From NCBI RefSeq assembly GCF_016807185.1, contig NZ_JAEVYN010000001.1, positions 1,300,781-1,364,780 of the forward strand: a stretch of 64,000 bases of DNA, given 5' to 3'. The translations under genes were made by a program, and so were the position numbers. Position 1 is the stretch's first letter. The number at the start of each line of letters is the position of its first letter. Below, in pieces: positions 45,374 through 55,031 of the stretch. The notes under the pieces were generated by a model. It was not told the origin of the DNA. It did not search any database and saw nothing but the letters and a program-made list of their open reading frames with translations. Source of the stretch: Leptolyngbya sp. Cla-17. GTDB lineage: Bacteria; Cyanobacteriota; Cyanobacteriia; Leptolyngbyales; Leptolyngbyaceae.

Positions 45374-45506
45374 CAACGGTAGACAAGGCAGGGTTGAATT
45401 TCTACATACTCCAGAAAATGTTGGTAAGTGTGAGAAGAATCACTACCTTTTGTAGAAAATACGGGTACTTTCAAATCCATTCAGTGTTGCTCTAATTAGT
45501 AGAACT

Positions 45507-46781
45507 ATGTTTTTCCAAAACCAAAAGTGCATTGCTCTAATTTCAGTTCACGGAGACCCTTCGGCTGAGATCGGCAAGGAAGAAGCAGGCGGACAAAATG
45601 TGTATGTACGTCAGGTTGGAGAGGCTTTATCGCGGCAAGGTTGGCAAGTTGATATGTTTACGCGAAGCTCCGACCCTAACCAGGCTCCTATTGTTCAACA
45701 TAATGAGCGGTGTCGAACTATTCGCATTACAGCGGGTCCTCAAACCTTTATTCCACGCGATGAATTGTTTGAATATTTACCAACATTTGTGCAGGGTTTT
45801 CTGAAATTTCAGCATCAGTCTGGATTGCAATATCGCGTTCTGCACACGAACTATTGGCTGTCTTCTTGGGTCGGAATGCAACTGAAGAAGGTTTTGGGTG
45901 TTCCACAGGTTCATACTTATCATTCGCTGGGTGCGGTCAAATATCAATCGGTGCCGACGGTTCCTATTATTGCAACCACGCGATTAGACGTGGAAAAAAC
46001 ACTTCTGGAAACAGCCGAGAGAGTTGTGGCAACCAGTCCTCAAGAAAAAGAACACATGCGATCGCTCGTGTCTAGCAAGGGCATGATTGACATTATTCCC
46101 TGCGGAACTGACATCAGCCACTTTGGTTCCATTTCACGCCAGGATGCACGAAAGACTTTAGGCATTGCTGCCGATGAAAAAGTAGTGCTGTATGTCGGGC
46201 GGTTTGATCCTCGTAAAGGGATTGAGACTCTAGTTCGAGCCATGGGTCGCTCCAGTCTGCGCGACAGTGGCAAACTGCGGTTAATTATTGGGGGTGGCAG
46301 CCGTCCTGGTGAGAGTGATGGACGGGAGCGGGAACGCATTGAAAGCATTGTTGCTGAATTAGGACTCGCTGAATTTACAGAATTTCCAGGTCGCCTCAGT
46401 CCCTCTATCTTGCCAATCTACTACGGTGCAGCAGATGTGAGTGTGGTACCTAGTCACTATGAGCCATTTGGTTTAGTAGCGATTGAGGCAATGGCTTGCC
46501 GCATCCCAGTTGTGGCAAGTGATGTGGGTGGATTGCAGTTTACAGTGCGATCGGAGGAAACTGGGCTGTTGGCTCCGCCTAAAGATGATGAGGCATTTGC
46601 AGCAGCAATTGATCGCATTCTTACCAATCCCGAATGGCAATTCCAATTAGGGCAACAAGCGCGTCTTCATGTAGAGGAGAAGTTTAGCTGGGATGGGGTT
46701 GCTAATCAGCTCAGTCAGCTTTATCTCAATCTGTCAAAGCAACCGACTAAAGCGGTGGAATTGGCTGCTGTTAGCGCTTAA
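45507..46781 (+). CDS. GT4 glycosyltransferase (paralogue of the one at 52074)
   Basis: 424 residues. N-terminal ISVHGDPSAEIGKEEAGGQNVYVRQVGEAL gives the GGQNVYV nucleotide-sugar/acceptor loop typical of MshA and sucrose-phosphate-synthase-like GT4 enzymes; the C-terminal half has LYVGRFDPRKGIETLV and the E-x7-E region SHYEPFGLVAIEAMAC. Retaining, GT-B fold, cytoplasmic. The product cannot be named. Followed by a HIP1-based hairpin. Confidence 0.9.
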   Translation: MFFQNQKCIALISVHGDPSAEIGKEEAGGQNVYVRQVGEALSRQGWQVDMFTRSSDPNQAPIVQHNERCRTIRITAGPQTFIPRDELFEYLPTFVQGFLKFQHQSGLQYRVLHTNYWLSSWVGMQLKKVLGVPQVHTYHSLGAVKYQSVPTVPIIATTRLDVEKTLLETAERVVATSPQEKEHMRSLVSSKGMIDIIPCGTDISHFGSISRQDARKTLGIAADEKVVLYVGRFDPRKGIETLVRAMGRSSLRDSGKLRLIIGGGSRPGESDGRERERIESIVAELGLAEFTEFPGRLSPSILPIYYGAADVSVVPSHYEPFGLVAIEAMACRIPVVASDVGGLQFTVRSEETGLLAPPKDDEAFAAAIDRILTNPEWQFQLGQQARLHVEEKFSWDGVANQLSQLYLNLSKQPTKAVELAAVSA

Positions 46782-46790
46782 AAGGGAAAG

Positions 46791-46829
46791 AGGGCGATCG
46801 CAGTAGATATCGAAAGCAGCGATCGCCCT
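46791..46829 (+). terminator. HIP1-stem hairpin after the glycosyltransferase
   Basis: AGGGCGATCGC (46791-46801) and GCGATCGCCCT (46819-46829) pair perfectly, with a 17-base loop and TTTC after. Two HIP1 octamers form the stem. Likely terminator, although the U tract is short. Confidence 0.6.
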
Positions 46830-47009
46830 TTCGTATAGGCTTAATTTGTGCAGACATAAGATAGAGAAATGTGATTTGCGATCGCTAGGACTTTTATATC
46901 GCTTAACTATCTGTAATGTCTAACCCTGTTGAAAAGCCCATCAATTGGTATGCACACTGCGGTAAGGTGGAAAAATGTCACTTTATTAAAGAACACTTAA
47001 ATTTGCGCT

Positions 47010-47990
47010 ATGTCTACAGCCGCAGCACCCATGGTTTCCAGCTTTACCCGCACTATTCGCATTGGTTCGCGTAAAAGCCAACTTGCATTAGTGCAAACTT
47101 ATTGGGTGAAAGATTGCTTGCAAGCCGCGTTTCCTGATATCACCTTTGAAGTTCATACGATGAGTACTCAAGGTGACAAAATCTTGGATGTGGCGCTGGC
47201 GAAAATTGGTGATAAGGGGCTTTTCACCAAGGAATTAGAAGTTGGCATGATCACTGGTGATATTGATTTTGCAGTTCATTCCCTCAAAGATTTGCCAACT
47301 AACCTGCCCGATGGGTTGATGCTGGGCTGTGTCACCGAGCGAGAAAATCCTGCCGATGCCCTCGTGGTTCACGCAAAGCACCAAGGGCTTCAGCTTGACA
47401 CATTGCCAGAAGGAGCGGTAATTGGCACATCCTCATTACGACGGTTGGCACAATTGCGCCATCATTTTCCGCACCTCGCTTTTAAGGATGTGCGGGGGAA
47501 CTTGAATACGCGCCTAGCAAAGCTAGATGCGGGTGAATATGATGGGCTAATTCTGGCGGTGGCTGGATTAAAGCGTTTGGGCATGGGCGATCGCATTCAT
47601 CAGGCAATTCCCGCAGACATCTCACTTCATGCCGTAGGTCAAGGTGCCTTAGGGATTGAGTGCCGCGTTGGAGATGAGGACGTGCTGACGGTGCTGAAAG
47701 CATTGGAGCATTTGCCTACTGCTTATCGCTGTTATGCAGAACGGTCATTTTTGCGCGAACTCGAAGGCGGATGCCAGGTTCCCATTGGCGTGAATACTAT
47801 TCTAGATGGTGATTCGCTTACCTTGACGGGCATTGTTGCCAGCCTAGATGGTCAACGGTTGGTGCAAGATACGGTCACGGGCGCGGCGATCGATGCAGAC
47901 CAGATCGGCATTCAACTTGCGCAACAGTTGCGTCAGCAAGGTGCCCAAGCGATTTTGGATGAGATTATTTCGACCCTCGATCGCGGCTAG
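47010..47990 (+). CDS. hemC: Porphobilinogen deaminase (hydroxymethylbilane synthase)
   Basis: 326 residues. Family motifs: [51 protein letters not shown] and the dipyrromethane-binding Cys255 in [10 protein letters not shown]. It polymerises four porphobilinogens to hydroxymethylbilane, on the path to haem, chlorophyll, bilins and cobalamin. Length is normal. No other tetrapyrrole gene is adjacent. Confidence 0.97.
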   Translation: MSTAAAPMVSSFTRTIRIGSRKSQLALVQTYWVKDCLQAAFPDITFEVHTMSTQGDKILDVALAKIGDKGLFTKELEVGMITGDIDFAVHSLKDLPTNLPDGLMLGCVTERENPADALVVHAKHQGLQLDTLPEGAVIGTSSLRRLAQLRHHFPHLAFKDVRGNLNTRLAKLDAGEYDGLILAVAGLKRLGMGDRIHQAIPADISLHAVGQGALGIECRVGDEDVLTVLKALEHLPTAYRCYAERSFLRELEGGCQVPIGVNTILDGDSLTLTGIVASLDGQRLVQDTVTGAAIDADQIGIQLAQQLRQQGAQAILDEIISTLDRG

Positions 47991-48127
47991 AAAATCATAC
48001 GCAGCATGGTTTACATTTCCAGTCAGGAGCGTCCCCCACTGGTTTATGATCACAGTGCGAACTTCAGAAAATTCTGATTGGGTCGTCAATTAGGCAAGGG
48101 TAGACCGTTTAGGGGATAGAAACCAGC

Positions 48128-49579
48128 ATGAGAATCCTGTTTGTTGCTGCCGAAGCTGCTCCACTTGCCAAAGTGGGTGGTATGGGGGATGTCGTTGGTG
48201 CATTGCCCAAAGTTTTGAGAAAAATGGGGCATGATGTGCGGATTTTTATGCCTTATTACGGGTCTATCGCCGAAAAGCTAAAAGTTCCCAAAGAGCCAAT
48301 TTGGGAAGGCAAAGCCATGTTTCAAGATTTCCAAATTTTTGAAACCAAAATGCCTAATTCGGATGTGCCAATGTATTTGTTTGGGCATCCTGCTTTCGCA
48401 CCTCGGCGCATCTATGGCGGTGAGGATGAAGCCTGGCGGTTTATGTTGTTTGCCAATGGGGCGGCTGAGTTCGCCTGGAACTACACTTGGCGACCCCAAA
48501 TCCTTCACTGCAACGATTGGCACACGGGTATGATCCCGGTTTGGATGCATGAAACCCCTGACATCTCTACCGTGTTTACCGTCCACAATCTGGCATACCA
48601 GGGTCCTTGGCGCTGGTATTTGGAGCAAATAACTTGGTGTCCCTGGTATATGCAAGGACACAACACGATGGCTGCCGCCGTGCAGTTTGCCGATCGCGTG
48701 ACTACGGTTTCTCCGACCTACGCTAAGCAAATTCAAACGCCTGCCTACGGGGAACAGCTAGAGGGCCTCATGTCTTACGTCAGCGGTAAACTGTCTGGCA
48801 TTGTCAATGGGATTGATGTGGGATCTTACAATCCGGCGACTGATAAGAGCCTGACTCATACCTTTACTCCAGAAACCTTAGACGATCGCGTCGCCAATAA
48901 AGTTGCCCTGCAAGAAGAAGTCGGATTAGAGATAAATTCTGGCGTGTTTTTGATGGGCATGATCACCCGGTTGGTCGAACAAAAAGGTTTGGATTTGGTC
49001 ATCCAAATTTTGGATCGCTTTATGGCGTATAGCGATGCCCAAATGATTTTACTGGGAACGGGCGATCGCTATTACGAAACGCAGATGTGGCAACTAGCCT
49101 CCCGGTATCCGGGTCGGATGTCAGTTTATCTTTTGCATAACGACATTTTGGCGCGTCGGATTTATGCAGGTTGCGATACCTTCCTCATGCCCTCCCGCTT
49201 TGAACCCTGCGGAATTAGCCAAATGCTGGCAATGCGCTATGGCTGCGTTCCTGTGGTGCGCCGAACGGGTGGGTTAGTGGATACTGTGCAGCATCATGAG
49301 CCGATGAATCACGTTGGCACAGGCTACTGTTTTGATCGCTACGAGCCGTTAGACCTATACACCTGTCTGGTCAGAGCCTGGGAAGGTTTCCAATACAAGA
49401 AAGAGTGGCGCGAATTACAGCAGCGGGGCATGATGCAAAACTTTAGCTGGGATCAATCGGCGGTTCAATACATCGATCTATATCGTGACATAGTGGGTGC
49501 CGCAGCCGATGAGCTAGATCTAGCTCTGCCCGCTCAATCAGAGTCAGAAACCCCACCCAGGAAGGCACTGGTTTCTTAA
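48128..49579 (+). CDS. glgA: Glycogen synthase
   Basis: 483 residues. GT5 motifs: the ADP-glucose-binding K-x-G-G near the N-terminus ([15 protein letters not shown]), [18 protein letters not shown], and the C-terminal [17 protein letters not shown] with [10 protein letters not shown]. It adds glucose from ADP-glucose to glycogen. Cyanobacteria often have two GlgA; I cannot say which one this is. It is 137 bases downstream of hemC. Confidence 0.95.
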   Translation: MRILFVAAEAAPLAKVGGMGDVVGALPKVLRKMGHDVRIFMPYYGSIAEKLKVPKEPIWEGKAMFQDFQIFETKMPNSDVPMYLFGHPAFAPRRIYGGEDEAWRFMLFANGAAEFAWNYTWRPQILHCNDWHTGMIPVWMHETPDISTVFTVHNLAYQGPWRWYLEQITWCPWYMQGHNTMAAAVQFADRVTTVSPTYAKQIQTPAYGEQLEGLMSYVSGKLSGIVNGIDVGSYNPATDKSLTHTFTPETLDDRVANKVALQEEVGLEINSGVFLMGMITRLVEQKGLDLVIQILDRFMAYSDAQMILLGTGDRYYETQMWQLASRYPGRMSVYLLHNDILARRIYAGCDTFLMPSRFEPCGISQMLAMRYGCVPVVRRTGGLVDTVQHHEPMNHVGTGYCFDRYEPLDLYTCLVRAWEGFQYKKEWRELQQRGMMQNFSWDQSAVQYIDLYRDIVGAAADELDLALPAQSESETPPRKALVS

Positions 49580-49780
49580 CTGGTTAAGGAGCGCAGATTA
49601 TATAAAATCGAATATTGGATTACGGGGGGTAGCGTTCGGGCAACGACCCTATGATTAAACTAAGAGGGATGCTCCGAAGGCTAAACCCATACTCGAAACA
49701 AATATTTGTAGGGGCAGGCAAGTTTATCGAGCAGAACGCGCTATAGTCTTCCCGTTAGGTCAGCGATATTGCGAGCGATC

Positions 49781-50479
49781 GTGTCAGTGCAAGTGTCTTC
49801 TCAGATTACATCCGACCCTGCTAACCCAGGGGACAAGTCAGAACAACGGAATCGGGTATTAGTGGTACTCAACGGCAAAGGTGGAGTGGGCAAAACCACC
49901 ACGGCTGTGAATTTAGCAGCCACCTTGGCGGAAACCTACTCAACCCTGTTAGTGGATGCCGATCCCCAGGGATCCGCGACCTGGTGGGTTGAGCGCAGCA
50001 GTAAGCCTTCCAAGTTTGATATCACCAAGGAAACCGATCCAACGCTACTGGCAAATTTGCGATCGCTACACCAATATCAGGTGATTGTAGTGGATACTCC
50101 CCCCGCTTTAGGCTCAGATGCTTTGCTTGCCGTCGTTCCGGCTGCCGATTATGTGGTGTTGCCTACTCCACCAGCGCCTATGGATCTAGCAGCGTTAATT
50201 GAAACCGTGAGGACAACTGTTACTCCAGCGGGCGTTGCTCATCGCGTTTTGCTTACCAAGGTCGATCCCCGCTGCTTAGGAGAGGCACTAGAAGCGCAAA
50301 ATACTCTTATGGAGTTGGGGATTCCTGCCTGTAACGCCTTTATTCGAGCTTATAAAGCCCATGAGCGGGCAGCCTTGGATGGAGTAGCGATCATGCAATG
50401 GCGGGGAAAAAACGCCAAAGAAGCCGAAGCCGATTATCGCCGTGTAGCCGATGAAATTCAGCGCGACTGGAGGAATTAA
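49781..50479 (+). CDS. ParA/MinD-type ATPase
   Basis: About 232 residues from GTG 49781; TTG 49769 and GTG 49787 are alternatives. Deviant Walker A with signature Lys is KGGVGKTTT (33-41), Walker A' is LVDADPQGSAT, Walker B-like is VIVVDTPPALG. The small size without an N-terminal DNA-binding domain is typical of orphan ParA proteins that position cargo on the nucleoid. The stop overlaps the next start as TAATG with GGAGG ahead, so it is coupled to the coiled-coil protein. No parB, parS or carboxysome gene is nearby. Confidence 0.92.
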   Translation: MSVQVSSQITSDPANPGDKSEQRNRVLVVLNGKGGVGKTTTAVNLAATLAETYSTLLVDADPQGSATWWVERSSKPSKFDITKETDPTLLANLRSLHQYQVIVVDTPPALGSDALLAVVPAADYVVLPTPPAPMDLAALIETVRTTVTPAGVAHRVLLTKVDPRCLGEALEAQNTLMELGIPACNAFIRAYKAHERAALDGVAIMQWRGKNAKEAEADYRRVADEIQRDWRN

Positions 50480-51195
50480 TGGTTAGAAAACGACTGTCAG
50501 ATATGTTACGTGAAGAAGCGCAAAAGCCTGTTGAAACAGAGTCAGACGCAGCCTTAACCGATCTAGCCTTAACTGATCCGGTAGCTGACTCCGCCAGCAC
50601 CGCTCAATCCAAGCCTGCCGCAAAACGCAGAAGCACAGCCACCGGCTCACGGGCTTCTGCAAGTCCTCAGTCTTCTACAGATTCCACGGATACGACAGAT
50701 ATAGCCACTCCAGAAGAGGCAACCTCCGCGATCGCTTTAGAAATCGCCAGTTTAAAGACCGAACTAGAAACAGCAACTAAGCAAACAGTTGATTTAAACC
50801 AACAAGTTACAGATCTCAAAGCCGAGCTTGAAAATCATGTAACAGCCTCTAAAAAGCTACAAATAGCCTTAGAAAAAGCTGAAAAGCGCAGTCAGCCTCT
50901 AGAAATTGAACTGAGCGAAGCAAAACAAACCATTTTGCAATTAGTAGAGGTCAATTCTCAATTGAAACAGGATCTGACTGCGAAACAGGCTCCGACCCTG
51001 GCTCCTCCCCAAAAAATCTCCCTGCCGGAACCATCGCCTATCGTTCTGGCAGAAGCAAAAAAGAGCACTTTGACATCTACGTTAAGTCAAAAAGATCTCT
51101 TTCAGCGGCAGCAAAAGTCTTTGGCACATCCAGTATTCCCAGCAGGTGATTCTCCTGGTCACTTGTCTGATCAAGATCTGGGGTGGGTTGATTAG
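50479..51195 (+). CDS. Coiled-coil partner of the ParA-type ATPase
   Basis: 238 residues. A basic N-terminal MVRKRLSDMLREEAQK, a disordered Ser/Thr/Ala-rich part (20-80), a long coiled coil (about 84-170), a Pro-rich linker, and an end reading HLSDQDLGWVD with Trp236. ParA partners often bind the ATPase through a short basic N-terminus. McdB adaptors of carboxysome-positioning systems also carry a conserved C-terminal Trp, though this protein is longer than usual McdB. Function is inferred from context; no database family could be checked. Confidence 0.75.
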   Translation: MVRKRLSDMLREEAQKPVETESDAALTDLALTDPVADSASTAQSKPAAKRRSTATGSRASASPQSSTDSTDTTDIATPEEATSAIALEIASLKTELETATKQTVDLNQQVTDLKAELENHVTASKKLQIALEKAEKRSQPLEIELSEAKQTILQLVEVNSQLKQDLTAKQAPTLAPPQKISLPEPSPIVLAEAKKSTLTSTLSQKDLFQRQQKSLAHPVFPAGDSPGHLSDQDLGWVD

Positions 51196-51329
51196 AAACA
51201 CTCTCTAAAGAATTTACAAAGACCTCAGGGGGTCTCTCAATATACATGGGATGGTTTGTGATAGTGCTGTTGAAAAAACAGCATGATGAAACATGAACTA
51301 CATAAACTCTTGAAAATCGACTGAACCGA

Positions 51330-52019
51330 ATGGGTAAGCAAACACTCTCAGTGGATATTGGTGGAAGTGGCATCAAAGTGATGGTACTGGATGAAAAGGG
51401 TATGGCGCTAACCGAGCGAGATCGCAGAGATACGCCCCAAAGTCCATCCCCTAGCGCAGTCATTAACATGGTGAAAGAGTTGGCAGCAACCAAAGAATTC
51501 GATCGCGTTTCAGTGGGTTTTCCGGGCGTAGTGCGGAATGGCATTACTGAAACCGCCGCAAATCTCACACCTGAATGGATTAATTTTGATCTTGCCGCTG
51601 CACTTGTTGAGACCCTCGGGAAACCGACTCGTGTGATTAATGATGCAGATATGCAAGGTTTGGGCGCGATCGCAGGGATTGGCGTAGAACTCGTAGTGAC
51701 TTTAGGAACAGGATTTGGGTCTGCGCTGTTCATCAATGGTTTGCTAGTGCCTAACTTGGAATTAGGACACCATCCGTTTCGTAAAGGAGAAACCTACGAG
51801 CAACAATTGGGGCGAGCCGCGCTAGAACAATCAGGTAAAAAGCAATGGAATGAGCGCCTTCAAAAAGCGATCGCGAACCTACAGCATTTATTTAACTTCG
51901 ACACTCTTTACCTAGGAGGCGGAAACACTAAATTTATTACCATTGAACTGCCACCCTTAATCAAAGTAGTGCCCAATGTTGCTGGGCTGTTAGGCGGCAT
52001 TGCATTATGGAAAGACTAG
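51330..52019 (+). CDS. ROK-family sugar kinase, polyphosphate-glucokinase-like
   Basis: 229 residues. Phosphate-binding SVDIGGSGIKVMVLD, catalytic Asp in INDADMQGLGA, TLGTGFGSALFINGLLVPN and ELGHHPFRKG. The short length and NDAD pattern resemble PPGK-type enzymes that phosphorylate glucose with polyphosphate or ATP. The four-residue ROK zinc motif (CxCGxxGC) is absent, as in PPGK. Convergent with a GT4 gene. It fits the nearby glycogen theme, but substrate and donor need testing. Confidence 0.82.
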   Translation: MGKQTLSVDIGGSGIKVMVLDEKGMALTERDRRDTPQSPSPSAVINMVKELAATKEFDRVSVGFPGVVRNGITETAANLTPEWINFDLAAALVETLGKPTRVINDADMQGLGAIAGIGVELVVTLGTGFGSALFINGLLVPNLELGHHPFRKGETYEQQLGRAALEQSGKKQWNERLQKAIANLQHLFNFDTLYLGGGNTKFITIELPPLIKVVPNVAGLLGGIALWKD

Positions 52020-52073
52020 AAATGTGAAATCCAGTATCTTTCTGAAAGAATAACTCTTCCGCACAATCATGTC

Positions 52074-53525
52074 CTAGGAGGCTTTTGTCATCGGAACCAT
52101 CGGAGCCGCAAGGCGCTGACTTGTTGGTTGCCATAGCCCTTTATGAGAAATCGACTGAGCCAAGAGATGGCGATATAAATTGCTGAGATGAGCTGCGACT
52201 CCTGACCAGCTAAAGTTTTGCTGCACTCGAATAGATGCCTGCCGCCGTAGTTTTTTCGCCCAAATCTCCTGGCTCAAGACGCGATCGATCGCGTTGGCAA
52301 ATGCATCGACATCTTTAGGTGGCACCAGCAAACCCGTTTCTTCTGGAACAACGGTAAATTTTAAACCGCCCACATTTGAAGCAACCACCGGAGTGCCGCA
52401 CGCCATTGCTTCTATCGCCACCAGTCCAAAAGGTTCATAGTGGCTAGGAATCACGCACACATCCGCAGCCGTATAGTAGAGCGGCAGTAAATCATGTCCA
52501 ACACGACCGACAAATTGCGTCTGGTCTGCCAATCCTAGGTCCCGCACTTTCGCTTCAATCCGCAGCCGCTCCTGTCCATCGCTTTGATCAGGGTCACTAC
52601 CTCCGACAATAACCAACTTTAGCTTGGTTGGGTTTAATGCATAAGGAGTAGGAACGAGGCAAGAACCATCAACGCCTAATACTCGGCAGTTTATCCCTTC
52701 TTTTAGTCTTGCACAGGCTTTTACTAAGGTATCGATCCCTTTGCGAGGATCAAAACGCCCGACGTAAAGCACGATCGCCTCATCTTGCCCTAATCCAAGC
52801 TGGTTACGAGCTTCCGCTTTAGGAATGAAGTGAAAGTTTTCAATGTCAGTGCCACAGGGGATTACCTCTACACAACCTGCTTGGGATACAAGTGATCGCA
52901 AGGTTTCTTCTTCTTGGGGACTGGTTGCCACAATGCAGCTCGCATTTTCTAATATCTCTTGTTCAATGCTCAAGCGCGTATTTGCGATCTCAGGACGCAT
53001 TGGAACGGCTTGATATTTCACCGCACCCAGTGAATGGTAAGTATGCACCAGTTGAATATTGGTTTGTTGCTTAAGCTGCAATCCAACCCAGGCAGACATC
53101 CAGTAATTTGTGTGAATCAAAGGATAATTAGTGCCTTCTTTCGCTTGAAATGCTTGAAACGCACTCACAAACTCCGGCATGTATCTAAAAAGTTCATCAC
53201 GGGAAATGAAATCTTGAGGACCTGCAACGAGCCGAATAGTGCGGCAATGGGGCGAATGTTGCACGATTGTTGGGTCGTCTGCCCTAACTTTGCGGGTAAA
53301 CATGTCGACCTGCCAGCCAAGCTTTGCCAATGCTTCTCCAACTTGGCGGACGTAAACGTTCTGCCCACCTGCTGCTTCTTTGCCAATATCCGCTGCTGGG
53401 TCGCCGTGATCAGAAATCAATGCAATTGCCTGACGGCCAGGAATCGGTGGACGAGGATAGTCAACAGGTCTAGCTGCTTTTGGAGCGGAAACTGAGACAC
53501 TTGGCTTGATATTGAGACTCACCAT
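52074..53525 (-). CDS. GT4 glycosyltransferase (paralogue of the one at 45507)
   Basis: 483 residues. Same signatures as the first copy: ISDHGDPAADIGKEAAGGQNVYVRQ reduced to GGQNVYVRQVGEAL, HTYHSLGAVKYQAVP, YVGRFDPRKGIDTLVKA and SHYEPFGLVAIEAMACGTP. It differs by an N-terminal extension of about 30 residues, an internal insertion of about 25 residues (LGVDGSCLVPTPYALNP) and a C-terminal tail. Probably retaining, GT-B. The two copies flank hemC, glgA, parA and the kinase. Confidence 0.9.
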   Translation of the reverse strand: MVSLNIKPSVSVSAPKAARPVDYPRPPIPGRQAIALISDHGDPAADIGKEAAGGQNVYVRQVGEALAKLGWQVDMFTRKVRADDPTIVQHSPHCRTIRLVAGPQDFISRDELFRYMPEFVSAFQAFQAKEGTNYPLIHTNYWMSAWVGLQLKQQTNIQLVHTYHSLGAVKYQAVPMRPEIANTRLSIEQEILENASCIVATSPQEEETLRSLVSQAGCVEVIPCGTDIENFHFIPKAEARNQLGLGQDEAIVLYVGRFDPRKGIDTLVKACARLKEGINCRVLGVDGSCLVPTPYALNPTKLKLVIVGGSDPDQSDGQERLRIEAKVRDLGLADQTQFVGRVGHDLLPLYYTAADVCVIPSHYEPFGLVAIEAMACGTPVVASNVGGLKFTVVPEETGLLVPPKDVDAFANAIDRVLSQEIWAKKLRRQASIRVQQNFSWSGVAAHLSNLYRHLLAQSISHKGLWQPTSQRLAAPMVPMTKAS

Positions 53526-53933
53526 GCTTCTACCTCATCCCTTCAAACGGTTGATCGATTTTGATTTGAATAGAGACAAAACTTACTCGCTGTGTACCTT
53601 GATCCAGAGGAACCGATATTGGAATAATCTCACCAACGTGCTGTTACTCCCTCAAAAAGCCCTACAAAGCACGAATTTGTCCTACTTCCTTGTATTAGAT
53701 AATCTAATGATTGAAGCCGATCTAAAAACTATCCGTAGACATAAATCTAAAGAACCATCAAAAGCCAGAAAAAAAAGCCAACTAGGCTACATCTTTTTTT
53801 ACAAGATTGTTACAATCTGGGTGAGGAGAGTTTACCACTTTAAAGAAATATTGATAGCTACTTAACGTTCAGAAGAGAAGAACGCACTTGCAAAATGGTG
53901 CAGTAGTTAGGTTTCAACTGTTATAAGAACTGA
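53526..53933. other. Intergenic region, no gene seen
   Basis: A 119-codon frame (53506-53865) overlaps the glycosyltransferase start on the other strand, has a low-complexity Lys-rich end and no ribosome site; treated as spurious. The spacer should contain divergent promoters. Confidence 0.5.
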
Positions 53934-54875
53934 ATGAAGAATATTGATACGTCTCTAACTGCCTCATCTGCGGAACCTGCCACTGCTCAATATGATTTAT
54001 GGCATTGGAAAGGGTTCTCTATCCGCTACCAAACCCAAGGCAAAAGTGGTCCCGCGATTGTTCTGATTCACGGCTTCGGCGCTTCCCTGGGGCACTGGCG
54101 CAAAAATATTCCAGAGTTGGCAACTACAGGACGGGTGTTTGCTCTCGATTTAATTGGCTTTGGTGGATCTGATAAACCGACTCCTGGAGTGTTCCAATTT
54201 GGCGAACAGGTGGAATATACCTTTGAAACTTGGGGAGAGCAGATTGCCGATTTTTGCCGTGAAGTGGTGGGCGAACCTGCTTTTCTAATTGGCAATTCGA
54301 TTGGTTGTATTGCGGCAATGCAGGCGGCAGTTGATCATTCCGATCTGGTACGTGCCGTTGCATTGCTAAATTGCTCTTTGCGATTGTTGCACGATCGCCG
54401 CCGTGCTACGCAGCCCTGGTTTAAGCGCATCGGCACACCGATTTTGCAAAAAGTGTTAAAGAATCGAGCGATCGGACGGGCATTTTTCCGGCAAGTTGCT
54501 CAACCTAAAACCGTCCGCAAGATTCTGTCACAGGCTTATGCTCACCCAGAGGCTGTGACCGACGAACTGATTGAAATCCTTATGGCTCCGGCAAAAGAAT
54601 CCGGTGCAGCAGACGTGTTTCTTGCATTTACGGGCTACTCTCAAGGACCGTTGCCTGAAGATTTACTCGAAGTTTTGCCCTGTCCGGCTCTGATTTTGTG
54701 GGGAAGTGCTGACCCGTGGGAACCGATCGCCCTAGGGCAAGAATTTGCTAAGTATGCCTGTGTTGAGCAGTTCATTGCTTTAGAGGGCGTGGGTCATTGC
54801 CCTCAGGATGAATCGCCAGAGGTGGTCAACCCAATTCTGCAAAAATGGATTTCAAGTCACGCGATGATAACTTAA
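53934..54875 (+). CDS. Alpha/beta hydrolase with intact triad
   Basis: 313 residues. VLIHGFGASLGHW oxyanion loop, nucleophile elbow GNSIGC (Ser), Asp in WGSADPWEP and His in GVGHCPQDE. Unlike the hydrolase at 20065 the triad is complete. The pattern is like cyanobacterial and plastid hydrolases related to pheophytinase or dephytylase, but substrate cannot be fixed. About 156 bases upstream of hpnI. Confidence 0.88.
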   Translation: MKNIDTSLTASSAEPATAQYDLWHWKGFSIRYQTQGKSGPAIVLIHGFGASLGHWRKNIPELATTGRVFALDLIGFGGSDKPTPGVFQFGEQVEYTFETWGEQIADFCREVVGEPAFLIGNSIGCIAAMQAAVDHSDLVRAVALLNCSLRLLHDRRRATQPWFKRIGTPILQKVLKNRAIGRAFFRQVAQPKTVRKILSQAYAHPEAVTDELIEILMAPAKESGAADVFLAFTGYSQGPLPEDLLEVLPCPALILWGSADPWEPIALGQEFAKYACVEQFIALEGVGHCPQDESPEVVNPILQKWISSHAMIT

Positions 54876-55031
54876 AGTTATAGATCCATCTTTAGAAGAA
54901 TTCCAGCATTGTGAGAAAACGTGCAATGATCTCTTTATTTTTCAGCATCAAAATAAATAAAGTCAAGAGTAAACAGTTCTTGATAATTCGCTCTCTTCTT
55001 TATTGCTGTAAAAAAGACTTTAAGGCGCAAG

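Larger units (their letters stand above)
44531..45506. other. About 1 kb without genes between sds and a glycosyltransferase gene
   Basis: AT-rich and lacking a convincing gene; a 78-codon frame at 44762-44998 on the minus strand has no motifs. It holds the perfect inverted repeat at 44626-44672, a palindrome at 45357-45373, and two copies of a TAGAA(AA)TACGGGTA element at 45233-45245 and 45453-45467. A small RNA is possible but not demonstrable. Confidence 0.5.

Noticed and set aside
53506..53865. 119-codon plus-strand frame between GT4 and hydrolase
   Set aside because: Start overlaps the GT4 start codon region on the other strand; AT-rich, Lys-rich low complexity, no ribosome site.
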